From Microbacterium sp. (GTDB lineage: Bacteria; Actinomycetota; Actinomycetes; Actinomycetales; Microbacteriaceae), in NCBI GenBank assembly GCA_029239635.1, contig JARBUN010000018.1, positions 1 through 64,000 of the forward strand: a stretch of 64,000 bases of DNA. Direction: 5' to 3'. Below, piece after piece: positions 43,933 to 51,970 of the stretch; the stretch's first letter is position 1; every line of letters begins with the position of its first letter. The position numbers and the translations under genes are program-made. The notes under the pieces were generated by a model. It was not told where the DNA came from. It did not search any database and saw nothing but the letters and a program-made list of their open reading frames with translations.

Positions 43933-43968
43933 GGGCTGGCCGCATCCGCGGCGGAATGCGGCCAGCCC
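43933..43968. terminator. Strong 13-bp stem hairpin between binding-protein and permease genes
   Basis: The perfect arms GGGCTGGCCGCAT and ATGCGGCCAGCCC surround a 10-nt loop. It sits inside the operon just after the binding-protein stop. It may protect the 3' end of the binding-protein message or attenuate transcription into the permeases. Confidence 0.75.
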
Positions 43969-43980
43969 GAAGGGTGCGGG

Positions 43981-45354
43981 TTACTTCTCGACGTCGTAGC
44001 CCTGGACCTGCGCCTGGTTGTCCATCTCGGTCTGCCAGGCCTGCGTGGCATCCGAGAGGGGCTTGCCGGCGCTGATGACCGGGAGCGCGGCCTTCGAGAA
44101 CGCGGCCTCGACACTGAAGCTCGGGTAGCCCCAGCCCTGCCAGACCGAGCTGGCCGCGGTCGAGACGCTCGACTGCAGGTCGCCGGTGAAGAAGCCCTGC
44201 GCGGCCTGCTCCTCGAGCCACGCGTCGGCCGCGGACTGGTAGGCCGGCAGGCCCGAGGCGAGCTTGACCGCATCGTCGGAGCTGGTGACGTACGTCAGGA
44301 AGGTCTTCACGGCTTCGAGGTTCTTCGAGTGGCTCGAGGCGTACCAGACGCCTCCGCCGACGTTGCCCGTGACCTTGTCGCCACCCGACCACGAGAGCGG
44401 CGCTCCCGCACCGATCGTGCCGGCGGTGTAGTTCAGGCTCTTCTCGTTGTCGAACAGCGCACCCGCGTACCAGGCGGGGCCGGGGATGCCGACGAGCTTG
44501 TCCCTGTACTTCGTGACGAAGTCGGCCCCGAACACGCTGTCGGTCACGAGGGTGCCGTTGGCGAGCATGTGGTCGATGAGGTCGGTGGCCTTCTTGGACT
44601 TCGGGTCGGAGAAGTTCGAGGTGAACGTGTTGCCGTCGACCTGGAAGATCGGCGCTTCGGCGCCCCAGTAGTACACGTACGGCGCCTGGAACGAGTCACC
44701 CACCGACCCGAGGATGTAGCCCGGGTGCTCCGCGGCGATCTTGTCGCTGAGCGCCTCGTAGTCCTCCCACGTGGTGGGGACGGAGTAGCCGAACTGGTCG
44801 AGGAGCGGCTTGTTGTACCAGAACAGCACCGGCGCGAGGTCGTTGCGGAGACCGTAGACGGTGTCGTCGACGGTCATGGGGCCGAGCGCGCCCTTGGTGA
44901 ATCCGTCGAGGAAGCTCTGGTCGAAGAGCCCCTTGTTCAGCGGCGCGGCGAACGCCTGCTGTCCGTTGTTCTCCTTCGACGCCCACGAGGTGTCGTTCTG
45001 CTGGGTGGAGAAGACGACGTCGGGCCAGCCTTCGCCGGACTGGTCGAACAGCGCGACCTTCTGCTGGAACGAGCCCGAGCCGCCGGACCCGCCGTCGTAG
45101 GTCTCGATGTTGATCTTCACGTCCGGGTTCGCCTTCTCGAACGCCTGCGCGAGCGGCTCGCGCGACGAGTCGACCCAGACGGTGATGGTGCTGGACGGGT
45201 CCTGCTCCGCGGCGGTGAAGCCGTACTGGTTGTCGGACTCGTTGCCGCCGGTCCCGGTGCTCGGGCTGCAGGCGGTGAGGGCGAGGGCGGACGCCACGGC
45301 GACTCCGCCCACGAGGGCGAGGCGACGGCGAGCGCGGGAAACATGCTGCGTCAT
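43981..45354 (-). CDS. Extracellular solute-binding lipoprotein of the sugar ABC importer
   Basis: The 457-aa protein starts at ATG 45354, with AGGAG 8 nt upstream. It has an N-terminal signal peptide with lipobox ALTAC (Cys near residue 29), then a Ser/Gly-rich spacer. It is a class-I CUT1-type binding protein: TITVWVDSSREPLAQAFEKA, NPDVKINIETYD, FWYNKPLLDQFGYSVPTTWE and ALFDNEKSLNY. It is anchored outside the membrane and delivers the substrate to the two permeases. The ligand is likely a carbohydrate processed by the enolase-superfamily dehydratase. It is the first gene of the operon and carries the regulated promoter. Confidence 0.93.
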   Translation of the reverse strand: MTQHVSRARRRLALVGGVAVASALALTACSPSTGTGGNESDNQYGFTAAEQDPSSTITVWVDSSREPLAQAFEKANPDVKINIETYDGGSGGSGSFQQKVALFDQSGEGWPDVVFSTQQNDTSWASKENNGQQAFAAPLNKGLFDQSFLDGFTKGALGPMTVDDTVYGLRNDLAPVLFWYNKPLLDQFGYSVPTTWEDYEALSDKIAAEHPGYILGSVGDSFQAPYVYYWGAEAPIFQVDGNTFTSNFSDPKSKKATDLIDHMLANGTLVTDSVFGADFVTKYRDKLVGIPGPAWYAGALFDNEKSLNYTAGTIGAGAPLSWSGGDKVTGNVGGGVWYASSHSKNLEAVKTFLTYVTSSDDAVKLASGLPAYQSAADAWLEEQAAQGFFTGDLQSSVSTAASSVWQGWGYPSFSVEAAFSKAALPVISAGKPLSDATQAWQTEMDNQAQVQGYDVEK

Positions 45355-45400
45355 TGCGGAAGCTCCTGTCTTCTTCGACGAGGTCGGGTGACCGGATGCC

Positions 45401-45454
45401 AGCATAGGGCATACGTCATATGTTTAGACAAGTGCCGAGATGAATTGGTACCAA
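45401..45454 (-). promoter_or_regulatory. Promoter/operator region of the sugar-acid operon: TATGCT -10, CATACGTCATATG dyad and TTGGTACCAA palindrome
   Basis: A -10 TATGCT (45401-45406, minus) precedes the start by 46 nt, and TTGTCT (45426-45431) may be a -35 with long spacing. The perfect palindrome TTGGTACCAA (45445-45454) and an imperfect dyad (45410-45422) are A/T-rich sites. I infer that the operon's GntR/FCD protein binds here. Confidence 0.6.
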
Positions 45455-45583
45455 AAGCCTGCGGGAGCCGCGTGATTCCAGGGAAGTCATCCGACCTCCA
45501 CGGGAGCGACCGCGGTCGTGGTCCTGGCGACCGAGGTCGGAGCCGGGTCGAGAAGCGTATGGAGCATCCGCGCCGGCCGAGGC

Positions 45584-46552
45584 TCAGTACACGAACTCCA
45601 TGAGCTCGACGCCGAGCACCCGGAACGCGTCGTGCGCGCGCAGCCGATGCGAGATCGAGAGGTCGTCGAAGTTCACGATGAGCGCGTACGCCACGCCCGC
45701 GCGGGGCCCGCCGAGCACGCCCGCCTCGGCCCGCACGCCCGCCGCACGTCCCGTCTTGTTGATGAACAGCAGACCGTGCTGATCGTTCTCGTGCGCGAAG
45801 GGATCGAGCCCGGTGGCGGATGCCACGAGCGAGAGGTCGTGGTTCAGGCTCAGCCATTCGGCGACCTGGGCGCTGACGCCGGGCGACACCACCGTCGAGT
45901 TCACGAGACCCGCGAACAGCTGCGCCATCTCACGGGCGGTCGACAGCGCCACGTGCGGGGCGTCGTCGGGTCCGCGATCATCACGGAACCGGTCGAGCAG
46001 GGCCGTTCGCCGCAGCCCCAGCTGCTCCGAGCGTGCCCGGACCGCCTGCAGACCGACCCGCTGGAGGAGGGCGTTCGCCGCCAGGGCGTCACCCGCCGAC
46101 GCGGCGAGCACGGCGACGTCCGCGATGGGCAGCGCCGGCGCCTTCAGGTGCTGCCACATGCCGCCGACGGCCGCGCCGTGCACCGTCGAGCGGTCGATGA
46201 TCTCGAGGGCGTCGATCGTGCCCGCCTCGATGGATGCCGCCACCTCGACCAGGAGCGGGACGACACCGAGCCCGCCGACGGGCAGCGTGAGGAAGTCGTC
46301 GCCGACGAGCACCTGCGCCCCGCCGTCCAGCTCGTCGATGCGCACCGAGACGCGCGCGCCCGACGCGGCGAGCTCGTCGAGGGCGCGCAGCGTCGCGGTG
46401 AACGAGCGCCGCCCGGCCGCCGCGCGCCGCGGAAGACGCTTCGGCCCCTTCCGCCCCGCCCCTCGCAGCGCGGGCGCATCGCGTCGTGACGACTCGACGG
46501 CCCCGCCGAGGGGCTCGGGGGCGGCGGGCTCGGGAACCGGGGGCATGCCCAC
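45584..46552 (-). CDS. Serine hydrolase / class A beta-lactamase-like protein lacking the SxxK motif
   Basis: The protein is 322 aa. GTG 46552 has GAAGGAG 8 nt upstream. The fold is recognisable from the C-terminal KTG box (FINKTGRAAGVRAEAGVLGG) and the helical core. Where the catalytic Ser-x-x-Lys should be, before the segment PLLVEVAASIEAG, the sequence reads PVGGLGVV with neither Ser nor Lys. The SDN box is also not evident. No signal peptide is seen; the first 50 residues are polar and basic. I infer a catalytically inactive member, perhaps a binding or regulatory protein rather than a resistance enzyme. Confidence 0.78.
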   Translation of the reverse strand: MGMPPVPEPAAPEPLGGAVESSRRDAPALRGAGRKGPKRLPRRAAAGRRSFTATLRALDELAASGARVSVRIDELDGGAQVLVGDDFLTLPVGGLGVVPLLVEVAASIEAGTIDALEIIDRSTVHGAAVGGMWQHLKAPALPIADVAVLAASAGDALAANALLQRVGLQAVRARSEQLGLRRTALLDRFRDDRGPDDAPHVALSTAREMAQLFAGLVNSTVVSPGVSAQVAEWLSLNHDLSLVASATGLDPFAHENDQHGLLFINKTGRAAGVRAEAGVLGGPRAGVAYALIVNFDDLSISHRLRAHDAFRVLGVELMEFVY

Positions 46553-46594
46553 GAGCGTGGCTCCTTCGGGGTCAGAAGAGCAACAAACTCCGCC

Positions 46595-48475
46595 TCACCA
46601 AATGGTGACGCGCTGGTCGGCGTCGAGCCAGAGAGCGTCGCTCTCCGTCACCTCGAACGCCTCGTAGAACGCATCGATGTTACGCACGATCTGGTTGCAA
46701 CGGAACTCGTTGGGAGAGTGCGGATCGATGGTGAGAAGGCGGATGGTCTCGGCATCCCGGCCCTTCTGCTGCCACACCTGCGCCCAGCTCAACAGGAGGC
46801 GCTGGATGCCGGTGAGCCCGTCCACGATGGGACCTTCGGGGTCGAGCCCCTCGGCCTCGAGCGAGAGGCGGTACGCCGAGATGGCGATGCCGAGTCCCCC
46901 GAGATCGCCGATGTTCTCGCCGATCGTGAGGGCGCCGTTGACGTGGTGCTCCTCGGACAGCCCCTCGGGGACGAGCGCGTCGTACTGCGCGATGAGGGCC
47001 TTCGTCCGCTCCTCGAACGCCGCGCGATCGGCATCCGTCCACCAGTCGCGCAGCGACCCGTCGCCGTCGAAACGGCTGCCCTGATCGTCGAAGCCGTGCC
47101 CGATCTCGTGTCCGATGACGGCGCCGATGCCACCGAAGTTCGCGGCGGCGTCACGGTCGGCGTCGAAGAACGGGTACTGCAGGATCGCCGCGGGGAAGAC
47201 GATCTCGTTCATGAGCGGGTTGTAGTACGCGTTCACGGTCTGCGGGGTCATGTGCCACTCGTCGCGGTCGATCGGCTGACCGACCTTGGCGAGCTGGCGG
47301 TCGTGCTCCCAGACGTTGGCCCGGCGGACGTTGCCGATCAGGTCGTCGGCGACGATCTCGAGGTCGCCGTAGTCCTTCCAGCGGACGGGGTAGCCGATCT
47401 TGGGCGTGAACGCCTCGAGCTTGGCGAGGGCGCGTTCGCGCGTCTCGGCGGTCATCCACTCGAGCGAGGCGATCGAGCGGCGGTAGGCCTCGATGAGGTG
47501 GGCGACGAGCCCGTCCATCGCGTCCTTCGCCGTCGGCGGGAAGTGCCGCTCGACGTACACCTTGCCGATCGCCTCACCCAGGGCGGCCTCGGTGAGACTC
47601 ACCCCGCGCTTCCACCGCTCACGGTTCACGGGTACCCCGGTGAGCTGCGTGCCGTAGAACGAGAAGTTCTCGGCGACGAAGGCCTCGGGGAGGAACGCGG
47701 CCGAGGCGTGCACGATCTTGAAGCGCAGCCACGCCATCCAGTCGTCGAGGCGCTCCGGCGTCAGCAGGGAGCCGAGCGCCTCCACGAAGCCGGGCTGATA
47801 GACCACGACCTCGGCGAGCGCGTCCTCGTGGCCGGGCGCGACACCGGCGCGCCACGACGCGAGGTCGACGCCGGCGAGGGCGACCGTGTCGTCCCACGAC
47901 TTCAGGTTGTAGGTCTTGACCGCGTCGCGGCTGTCTTCGCGCGACCAGTGGTGCGTCGCGATCTCGGTCTCCAGGGCGAACACCCGGGCGGCGGCATCCG
48001 CCGCGTCGGGAACACCCGCGAGGTCGAGGATGCGCTCGATGTGCGCGCGGTAGGCGTCACGGGTCTCGGCGAAGTTGTCGAGACGGTAGTAGCTCTCGTC
48101 GGGCATCGAGATGCCGCCCTGGTACAGGACGGGGACGTACCGCGTGGGATCGCCCGGGTCGGGCTCGACGAAGAGGGCGATCAGCCCGCTCATCCCCTCG
48201 CGCTCCAGCTCTCCCGTGAGACGGAGGAGATCCGCGACCTCGTGGACGTCGTCGACACGGCGCAGCTGGTCCTCGATCGGCGCGCGGCCGAGCTCGTCGA
48301 TGCGCTCCGTGTCCATGAAGCTCGCGAACAGGTCGCCGATCTTGCGGGCTTCGGTGCCCGGCTCGGCCTGTTGCGACTCCTCGACGATCGTGCGGACGTC
48401 CTTCTCGGCCTGTTCGGCGATCAGGTGGTCGCTCAGCTCGTCGAGCGCGAGACCGGAACGGGGGGTCTCGGTCAT
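46595..48475 (-). CDS. M13-family zinc metallopeptidase lacking a conserved N-terminal block
   Basis: The protein is 626 aa. The catalytic domain is complete: VIGHEIGHGFDDQGS (HExxH, zinc), GENIGDLGGLGIA (third ligand Glu), NAYYNP upstream, and the C-terminal SPNEFRCNQIVRN. The start at ATG 48475 follows TATCCT by 6 nt. The N-terminus runs SGLALDELS straight into DHLIAEQAEKDVR. In relatives a block of about 30-35 residues with the motif DDLFRHVNGxW lies between. Its absence is in frame at 48430/48431. The active site remains, but the lid domain would be affected. The family is an intracellular or membrane oligopeptidase (PepO-type). Confidence 0.9.
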   Translation of the reverse strand: MTETPRSGLALDELSDHLIAEQAEKDVRTIVEESQQAEPGTEARKIGDLFASFMDTERIDELGRAPIEDQLRRVDDVHEVADLLRLTGELEREGMSGLIALFVEPDPGDPTRYVPVLYQGGISMPDESYYRLDNFAETRDAYRAHIERILDLAGVPDAADAAARVFALETEIATHHWSREDSRDAVKTYNLKSWDDTVALAGVDLASWRAGVAPGHEDALAEVVVYQPGFVEALGSLLTPERLDDWMAWLRFKIVHASAAFLPEAFVAENFSFYGTQLTGVPVNRERWKRGVSLTEAALGEAIGKVYVERHFPPTAKDAMDGLVAHLIEAYRRSIASLEWMTAETRERALAKLEAFTPKIGYPVRWKDYGDLEIVADDLIGNVRRANVWEHDRQLAKVGQPIDRDEWHMTPQTVNAYYNPLMNEIVFPAAILQYPFFDADRDAAANFGGIGAVIGHEIGHGFDDQGSRFDGDGSLRDWWTDADRAAFEERTKALIAQYDALVPEGLSEEHHVNGALTIGENIGDLGGLGIAISAYRLSLEAEGLDPEGPIVDGLTGIQRLLLSWAQVWQQKGRDAETIRLLTIDPHSPNEFRCNQIVRNIDAFYEAFEVTESDALWLDADQRVTIW

Positions 48476-48481
48476 TCAGCC

Positions 48482-48487
48482 AGGATA
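48482..48487 (-). promoter_or_regulatory. -10 box TATCCT, leaderless M13 peptidase gene
   Basis: It lies six bases before ATG 48475. Confidence 0.55.
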
Positions 48488-48568
48488 AATGCCCCGTGTT
48501 CGGTGCGGGCTGGGGATGCCGACATTGCCACCCGGCGACACCTCCCCCGCGATGTCGACGGGGCGTCC

Positions 48569-48574
48569 TAGGCT
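48569..48574 (+). promoter_or_regulatory. -10 box TAGGCT, leaderless MATE gene
   Basis: It lies six bases before GTG 48581. Confidence 0.6.
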
Positions 48575-48580
48575 CGACGC

Positions 48581-49909
48581 GTGAGCACCCGACCGCCCGA
48601 GACGCTCAATCGGTCGATCCTCCGGTTGGCCGTCCCCGCCCTCGGCGCCCTGATCGCCGAGCCGCTGTTCCTCATCGTCGACGGCGCCATGGTCGGGCAC
48701 CTGGGCGTCGCACCGCTCGCGGGGCTGGGGATCGCGGGCGCGGTCCTGCACACCATCGTCGGGCTCATGGTGTTCCTCGCCTACTCCACCACCCCCGCGG
48801 TCGCGCGCCGCTTCGGCGCGGGAGAGACCGGGCGCGCCGTCTCCGTCGGCATCGACGGCATGTGGCTCGCCCTGACGCTCGGGGCCGTCCTCGCCGTCGC
48901 GGGCGTGTGGGCGACCCCGGCCGTGGTCGACGCGTTCGGCGCGGCGCCCGATGTCGCCGAGAACGCCCGCGTCTACCTGTCGATCTCGATGTGGGGCCTG
49001 CCGGCCATGCTCATCGTGTTCGCGGCGACCGGCCTGCTCCGCGGCCTTCAGAACACGGTGACCCCGCTGTGGATCGCGGGCGCCGGGTTCGCGGCCAACG
49101 CCGCCCTCAACGCCGTCTTCATCTACGGCTTCGGGTGGGGGATCGCGGGATCCGCGGTCGGCACGGTGGTCGCGCAGTGGGCGATGGTCGGTGCGTACGT
49201 GGTCGTGGTCGGTCGGCTCGCGCGCCGGCACACGGCATCCCTTCGCCCCGAACGAGCGGGCCTCGGCGGAACCGCGAGGTCGGGCGGGTGGCTGTTCCTG
49301 CGCACCCTGAGCCTGCGCGCGGCGTTCCTCGCCACCGTCGCCGTCGCCACCCAGCTCGGGTCGGCCGAGCTCGCGGGGTGGCAGATCGCGTTCACGATCT
49401 TCTCCACGGCGGCCTTCGCCCTCGACGCCCTGGCCATCGCCGCTCAGGCGCTGATCGGCGCGGGTCTCGGGGCGGGCGATCTCACGACGGTCCGCCGCGT
49501 CCTGCAACGCACGGTCGCCTGGGGACTCTGGTTCGGTGTCGTCGTGGGGGCCGTGATCGCCGCGGCCTCGGGAGTGGTCGGGCTGCTCTTCACAGGCGAC
49601 CCCGCGGTCGCCTCGCTGATCCAGCCGGCGCTCCTCGTGCTCGCCGTCGCCCAACCGCTCGCCGCGGTGGTCTTCGTGCTCGACGGAGTGCTCATCGGTG
49701 CCGGAGACGCGCGCTACCTCGCGCTCGCGGGGGTGCTCAACCTCGTGCCGTATGTGCCCGCGCTCGTGGCGGTCGCGGTGTGGGCGGGCGGGGGCGCGAG
49801 CGGCTTGGCCTGGCTCTCCGCCGCGTTCTTCGGCGTCTACCTGCTCGCCCGCGCCGTCACTCTCGGCCTCCGCGTCCGCGGCCAGGCGTGGACGACGGCG
49901 GGCGGCTGA
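48581..49909 (+). CDS. MATE-family efflux transporter (DinF-like)
   Basis: The 442-aa protein has twelve helices in two similar halves. The first helix begins ILRLAVPALGALIAEPLFLI with VDGAMVGHLG, the typical MATE N-terminal motif. The second half opens with FLRTLSLRAAFLATVAVATQ. DinF-type exporters use a proton or sodium gradient to expel organic cations. The gene stands alone, divergent from the M13 peptidase and convergent with the Tat-secreted protein. Length and motifs look intact. Confidence 0.92.
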   Translation: MSTRPPETLNRSILRLAVPALGALIAEPLFLIVDGAMVGHLGVAPLAGLGIAGAVLHTIVGLMVFLAYSTTPAVARRFGAGETGRAVSVGIDGMWLALTLGAVLAVAGVWATPAVVDAFGAAPDVAENARVYLSISMWGLPAMLIVFAATGLLRGLQNTVTPLWIAGAGFAANAALNAVFIYGFGWGIAGSAVGTVVAQWAMVGAYVVVVGRLARRHTASLRPERAGLGGTARSGGWLFLRTLSLRAAFLATVAVATQLGSAELAGWQIAFTIFSTAAFALDALAIAAQALIGAGLGAGDLTTVRRVLQRTVAWGLWFGVVVGAVIAAASGVVGLLFTGDPAVASLIQPALLVLAVAQPLAAVVFVLDGVLIGAGDARYLALAGVLNLVPYVPALVAVAVWAGGGASGLAWLSAAFFGVYLLARAVTLGLRVRGQAWTTAGG

Positions 49910-49916
49910 GCGCGCT

Positions 49917-50019
49917 CGCCGGGCCGCGCGGCGCCGGGGCCGTCACGCCCGGCTGCCGCCCGGCGGACGACCGCGGACGACGGAGCGCGCCCGCTCGCCC
50001 CGCCGGGCCGCGCGGCGCC
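49917..50019. repeat. 19-bp direct repeat CGCCGGGCCGCGCGGCGCC in a convergent gap
   Basis: Perfect copies are at 49917-49935 and 50001-50019, each containing a GGGCCGCGCGGC near-palindrome. They lie between the stops of the MATE and secreted-protein genes and may serve as terminators for both. Confidence 0.65.
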
Positions 50020-50023
50020 CGGG

Positions 50024-51079
50024 TCAGCTCCCGGGCTGGTTGACGTACGACACGTTGCCCCCGCGCTGATCGGCCGAGTTCGCCGTCGTCGGCGCATACC
50101 CGATCTGCGAGGTGACGCCCGAGGTCGGATTGCCCTTGGTCCCGGCCGAGTACGAAAGGGTGAACGAGAGGACGTCCTTCGCGGCGAGCGCCGACGACAG
50201 CTTCAGCAGCACCGACCGCCGTCCGCCGGAGACCGTGTTCTCCGCCACCGTCAAGAGCTTCGACACCGCTGTGCCGTTGACGGTGACGCTCTTCGGGGTG
50301 ATCCCGCCGCCGATCGCCGCATCGAACGAGACGCGGATCCCGTCCCCGGCCTTGACGGGGTTCGGGCCGATCGAGGTGAGCGTCGCGGACGAGGGCCGGT
50401 ACGCCGACCCGCTCCCCGACGTCACCTTCGCCCACTTCACCTTCAACGCGCCGCCGAAGGGCTTCGCGCTGACGGCCTTGCCGGCCGTGATCTTCCAGAC
50501 GTTGTCGGAGGTGTCCGCGTCGTCGTTCGGGGTCTTCAGCCGCCACGTGTAGGCGGTGTCCGCGGGAGCGAAGGTGTCGTTGGGGTAGTCGCCCAAGAAC
50601 GTGGCCTTCGGCCGCACGAGGACCCCGGTGAACGGATCGGTCTTCGGCGCGATCGTCGCCGTGAAGGTCGCCGTGTAGGTCGCCCGGTTGCCCGACATCG
50701 TCGGTCCGCTGAACTTCGCCGCGGCGGCTCCGGCCGAGGTGCGGGTGTCGTAGGTGAAGCCGGTCACCTTCCACAGACGGCTGTCGACCTCGAGCGTGAG
50801 GACGATCGTGCCCTTGTACGCGGTCGTCCCCGTGTTGGCGATGACGGTGCCCGCGGGCTCGGAGGCGTCGAAGCGCTGCGTGAGCGCGGGGGTGAAAAGG
50901 GGGATGCTGCTGCCGAACTGGGGCCCCTGCAGCGCGAGGTTCACGGTCTTCGGCGTCGCCGCCCACGCGGGGGTCGCGGTCAGCGCGGTCGCCGCGGCCA
51001 TGGCGGGCACGGCCCACGCCCCCACTTTCAAGAACGAGCGACGGTCGAAACCGGGGGAAGCGGGCGACGAGGAGATCAT
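50024..51079 (-). CDS. Tat-exported secreted protein with beta-rich repeats
   Basis: The protein is 351 aa. The N-terminus has a twin-arginine signal, FDRRSFLKVGAWAVPAM, a hydrophobic stretch and the cleavage-like PAWAATP. The mature protein is Thr/Ser/Gly-rich and beta-strand-like (TYTATFTATIAPKTDPFTG, TPKSVTVNGTAVSKLLTVAE, DVLSFTLSYSAG). It resembles bacterial surface or fibronectin/Ig-like proteins with no catalytic motif and no anchor. Folding before export is implied by the Tat signal. The function is unknown. Confidence 0.78.
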   Translation of the reverse strand: MISSSPASPGFDRRSFLKVGAWAVPAMAAATALTATPAWAATPKTVNLALQGPQFGSSIPLFTPALTQRFDASEPAGTVIANTGTTAYKGTIVLTLEVDSRLWKVTGFTYDTRTSAGAAAAKFSGPTMSGNRATYTATFTATIAPKTDPFTGVLVRPKATFLGDYPNDTFAPADTAYTWRLKTPNDDADTSDNVWKITAGKAVSAKPFGGALKVKWAKVTSGSGSAYRPSSATLTSIGPNPVKAGDGIRVSFDAAIGGGITPKSVTVNGTAVSKLLTVAENTVSGGRRSVLLKLSSALAAKDVLSFTLSYSAGTKGNPTSGVTSQIGYAPTTANSADQRGGNVSYVNQPGS

Positions 51080-51176
51080 GGAAGGTCCGATCCGTTCGGG
51101 GGGCGAGGAAAACGGCGTACCCGTCGATTATTCGCGCGGACCAGGAGTTCTCAATGGCTTGACGGTGAGAAACCTC

Positions 51177-51884
51177 TCATGCCCAGCGCCGACACCACTC
51201 GTACATGACGACCGCAGCGGCCGACGCCGCGTTGATCGAGCGCGTGGATCCGTACTGCGTGATCCCGACGACCGCGGCCGCCGCGGCGAGCGCCTCGGGC
51301 GAGAGCCCCGGCCCCTCCTGCCCGAAGAGCAGCACGCACGCTTCGGGGAGCTCTGCCCGGTTCACCGGGACCGAGCCGTCGACGTTGTCGATCGCGATGA
51401 CCGGAAGCCCGGCCTCCCGCGCCCACGCGGTGAACGCCTCGACGTCTTCGTGGTGCCGCACGTGCTGATAGCGATCGGTCACCATGGCACCGCGCCGGTT
51501 CCAGCGCCGTTTGCCGATGATGTGCACCTCGGCCGCGAGGAAGGCGTTCGCGCTCCGCACGATCGAGCCGATGTTGAGGTCGTGCTGCCAGTTCTCGATC
51601 GCGACGTGGAAGGGATGCCGCTTCGCGTCGAGGTCCGCGACGATCGCCTCCATCGTCCAGTAGCGGTAGTCGTCGACGACGTTGCGGCGATCTCCCTCGG
51701 CCAACAGCTCCGGGTCGTAGCGCGGGTCGTCGGGCCATTCCCCCGACCACGGGCCGACGCCGTGCGTGGGGGCGGACGGGGGCTCGGGCTCTCCGGGCGA
51801 CGGAGGGGCGGAGCGCGTGGCATCCGTCGGGTGGGTCTCGGCCGCGCTCTCCGGCGCCGGCGCGGGCTCGTCGGCATCCGTCAC
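51177..51884 (-). CDS. SPOUT (TrmH/SpoU-type) RNA 2'-O-methyltransferase
   Basis: The 235-aa protein starts at GTG 51884, 6 nt after TAGCCT (leaderless). The first ~45 residues are a Pro/Ala/Glu-rich extension. SpoU motifs follow: motif 1 in LNIGSIVRSANAFLAAEVHI with the conserved Asn/Arg, motif 2 in CVLLFGQEGPGLSPEAL, and motif 3 in YGSTRSINAASAAAVVMYEW. It methylates a ribose in tRNA or rRNA using S-adenosylmethionine bound in a knot. The exact site cannot be inferred. The gene is divergent from mntH. Confidence 0.92.
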   Translation of the reverse strand: MTDADEPAPAPESAAETHPTDATRSAPPSPGEPEPPSAPTHGVGPWSGEWPDDPRYDPELLAEGDRRNVVDDYRYWTMEAIVADLDAKRHPFHVAIENWQHDLNIGSIVRSANAFLAAEVHIIGKRRWNRRGAMVTDRYQHVRHHEDVEAFTAWAREAGLPVIAIDNVDGSVPVNRAELPEACVLLFGQEGPGLSPEALAAAAAVVGITQYGSTRSINAASAAAVVMYEWCRRWA

Positions 51885-51890
51885 CGCCTC

Positions 51891-51896
51891 AGGCTA
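51891..51896 (-). promoter_or_regulatory. -10 box TAGCCT, leaderless SPOUT methyltransferase gene
   Basis: It lies six bases before GTG 51884. Confidence 0.6.
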
Positions 51897-51926
51897 CCTG
51901 CGTGGAGCCGCACGAGCCGGTCACTC

Positions 51927-51944
51927 TTTTCGGGTGGCCGAAAA
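51927..51944. promoter_or_regulatory. MntR-type operator 1, TTTTCGG-GTGG-CCGAAAA
   Basis: This perfect 7-nt inverted repeat sits where the -35 of mntH should be. It shares the core TTTCGG-n4-CCGAAA with operator 2. Confidence 0.85.
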
Positions 51945-51949
51945 ATGAC

Positions 51950-51955
51950 TAGGGT
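51950..51955 (+). promoter_or_regulatory. -10 box TAGGGT, leaderless mntH
   Basis: It lies six bases before ATG 51962, between the two operators. Confidence 0.6.
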
Positions 51956-51970
51956 TTCGGCATGCCGAAA
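51955..51970. promoter_or_regulatory. MntR-type operator 2, TTTCGGCATGCCGAAA, over the mntH start codon
   Basis: This 16-bp perfect palindrome includes the ATG of mntH. Its centre is 27 bp from that of operator 1. Binding would block transcription initiation. Confidence 0.85.

Noticed and set aside
45584-46552. Beta-lactam resistance gene
   Set aside because: Catalytic Ser-x-x-Lys is missing and no export signal is present.
49917-50019. Insertion-sequence target duplication
   Set aside because: The 82 bp between the 19-bp copies carry no inverted ends or transposase; a GC-rich terminator-like repeat is the simpler reading.
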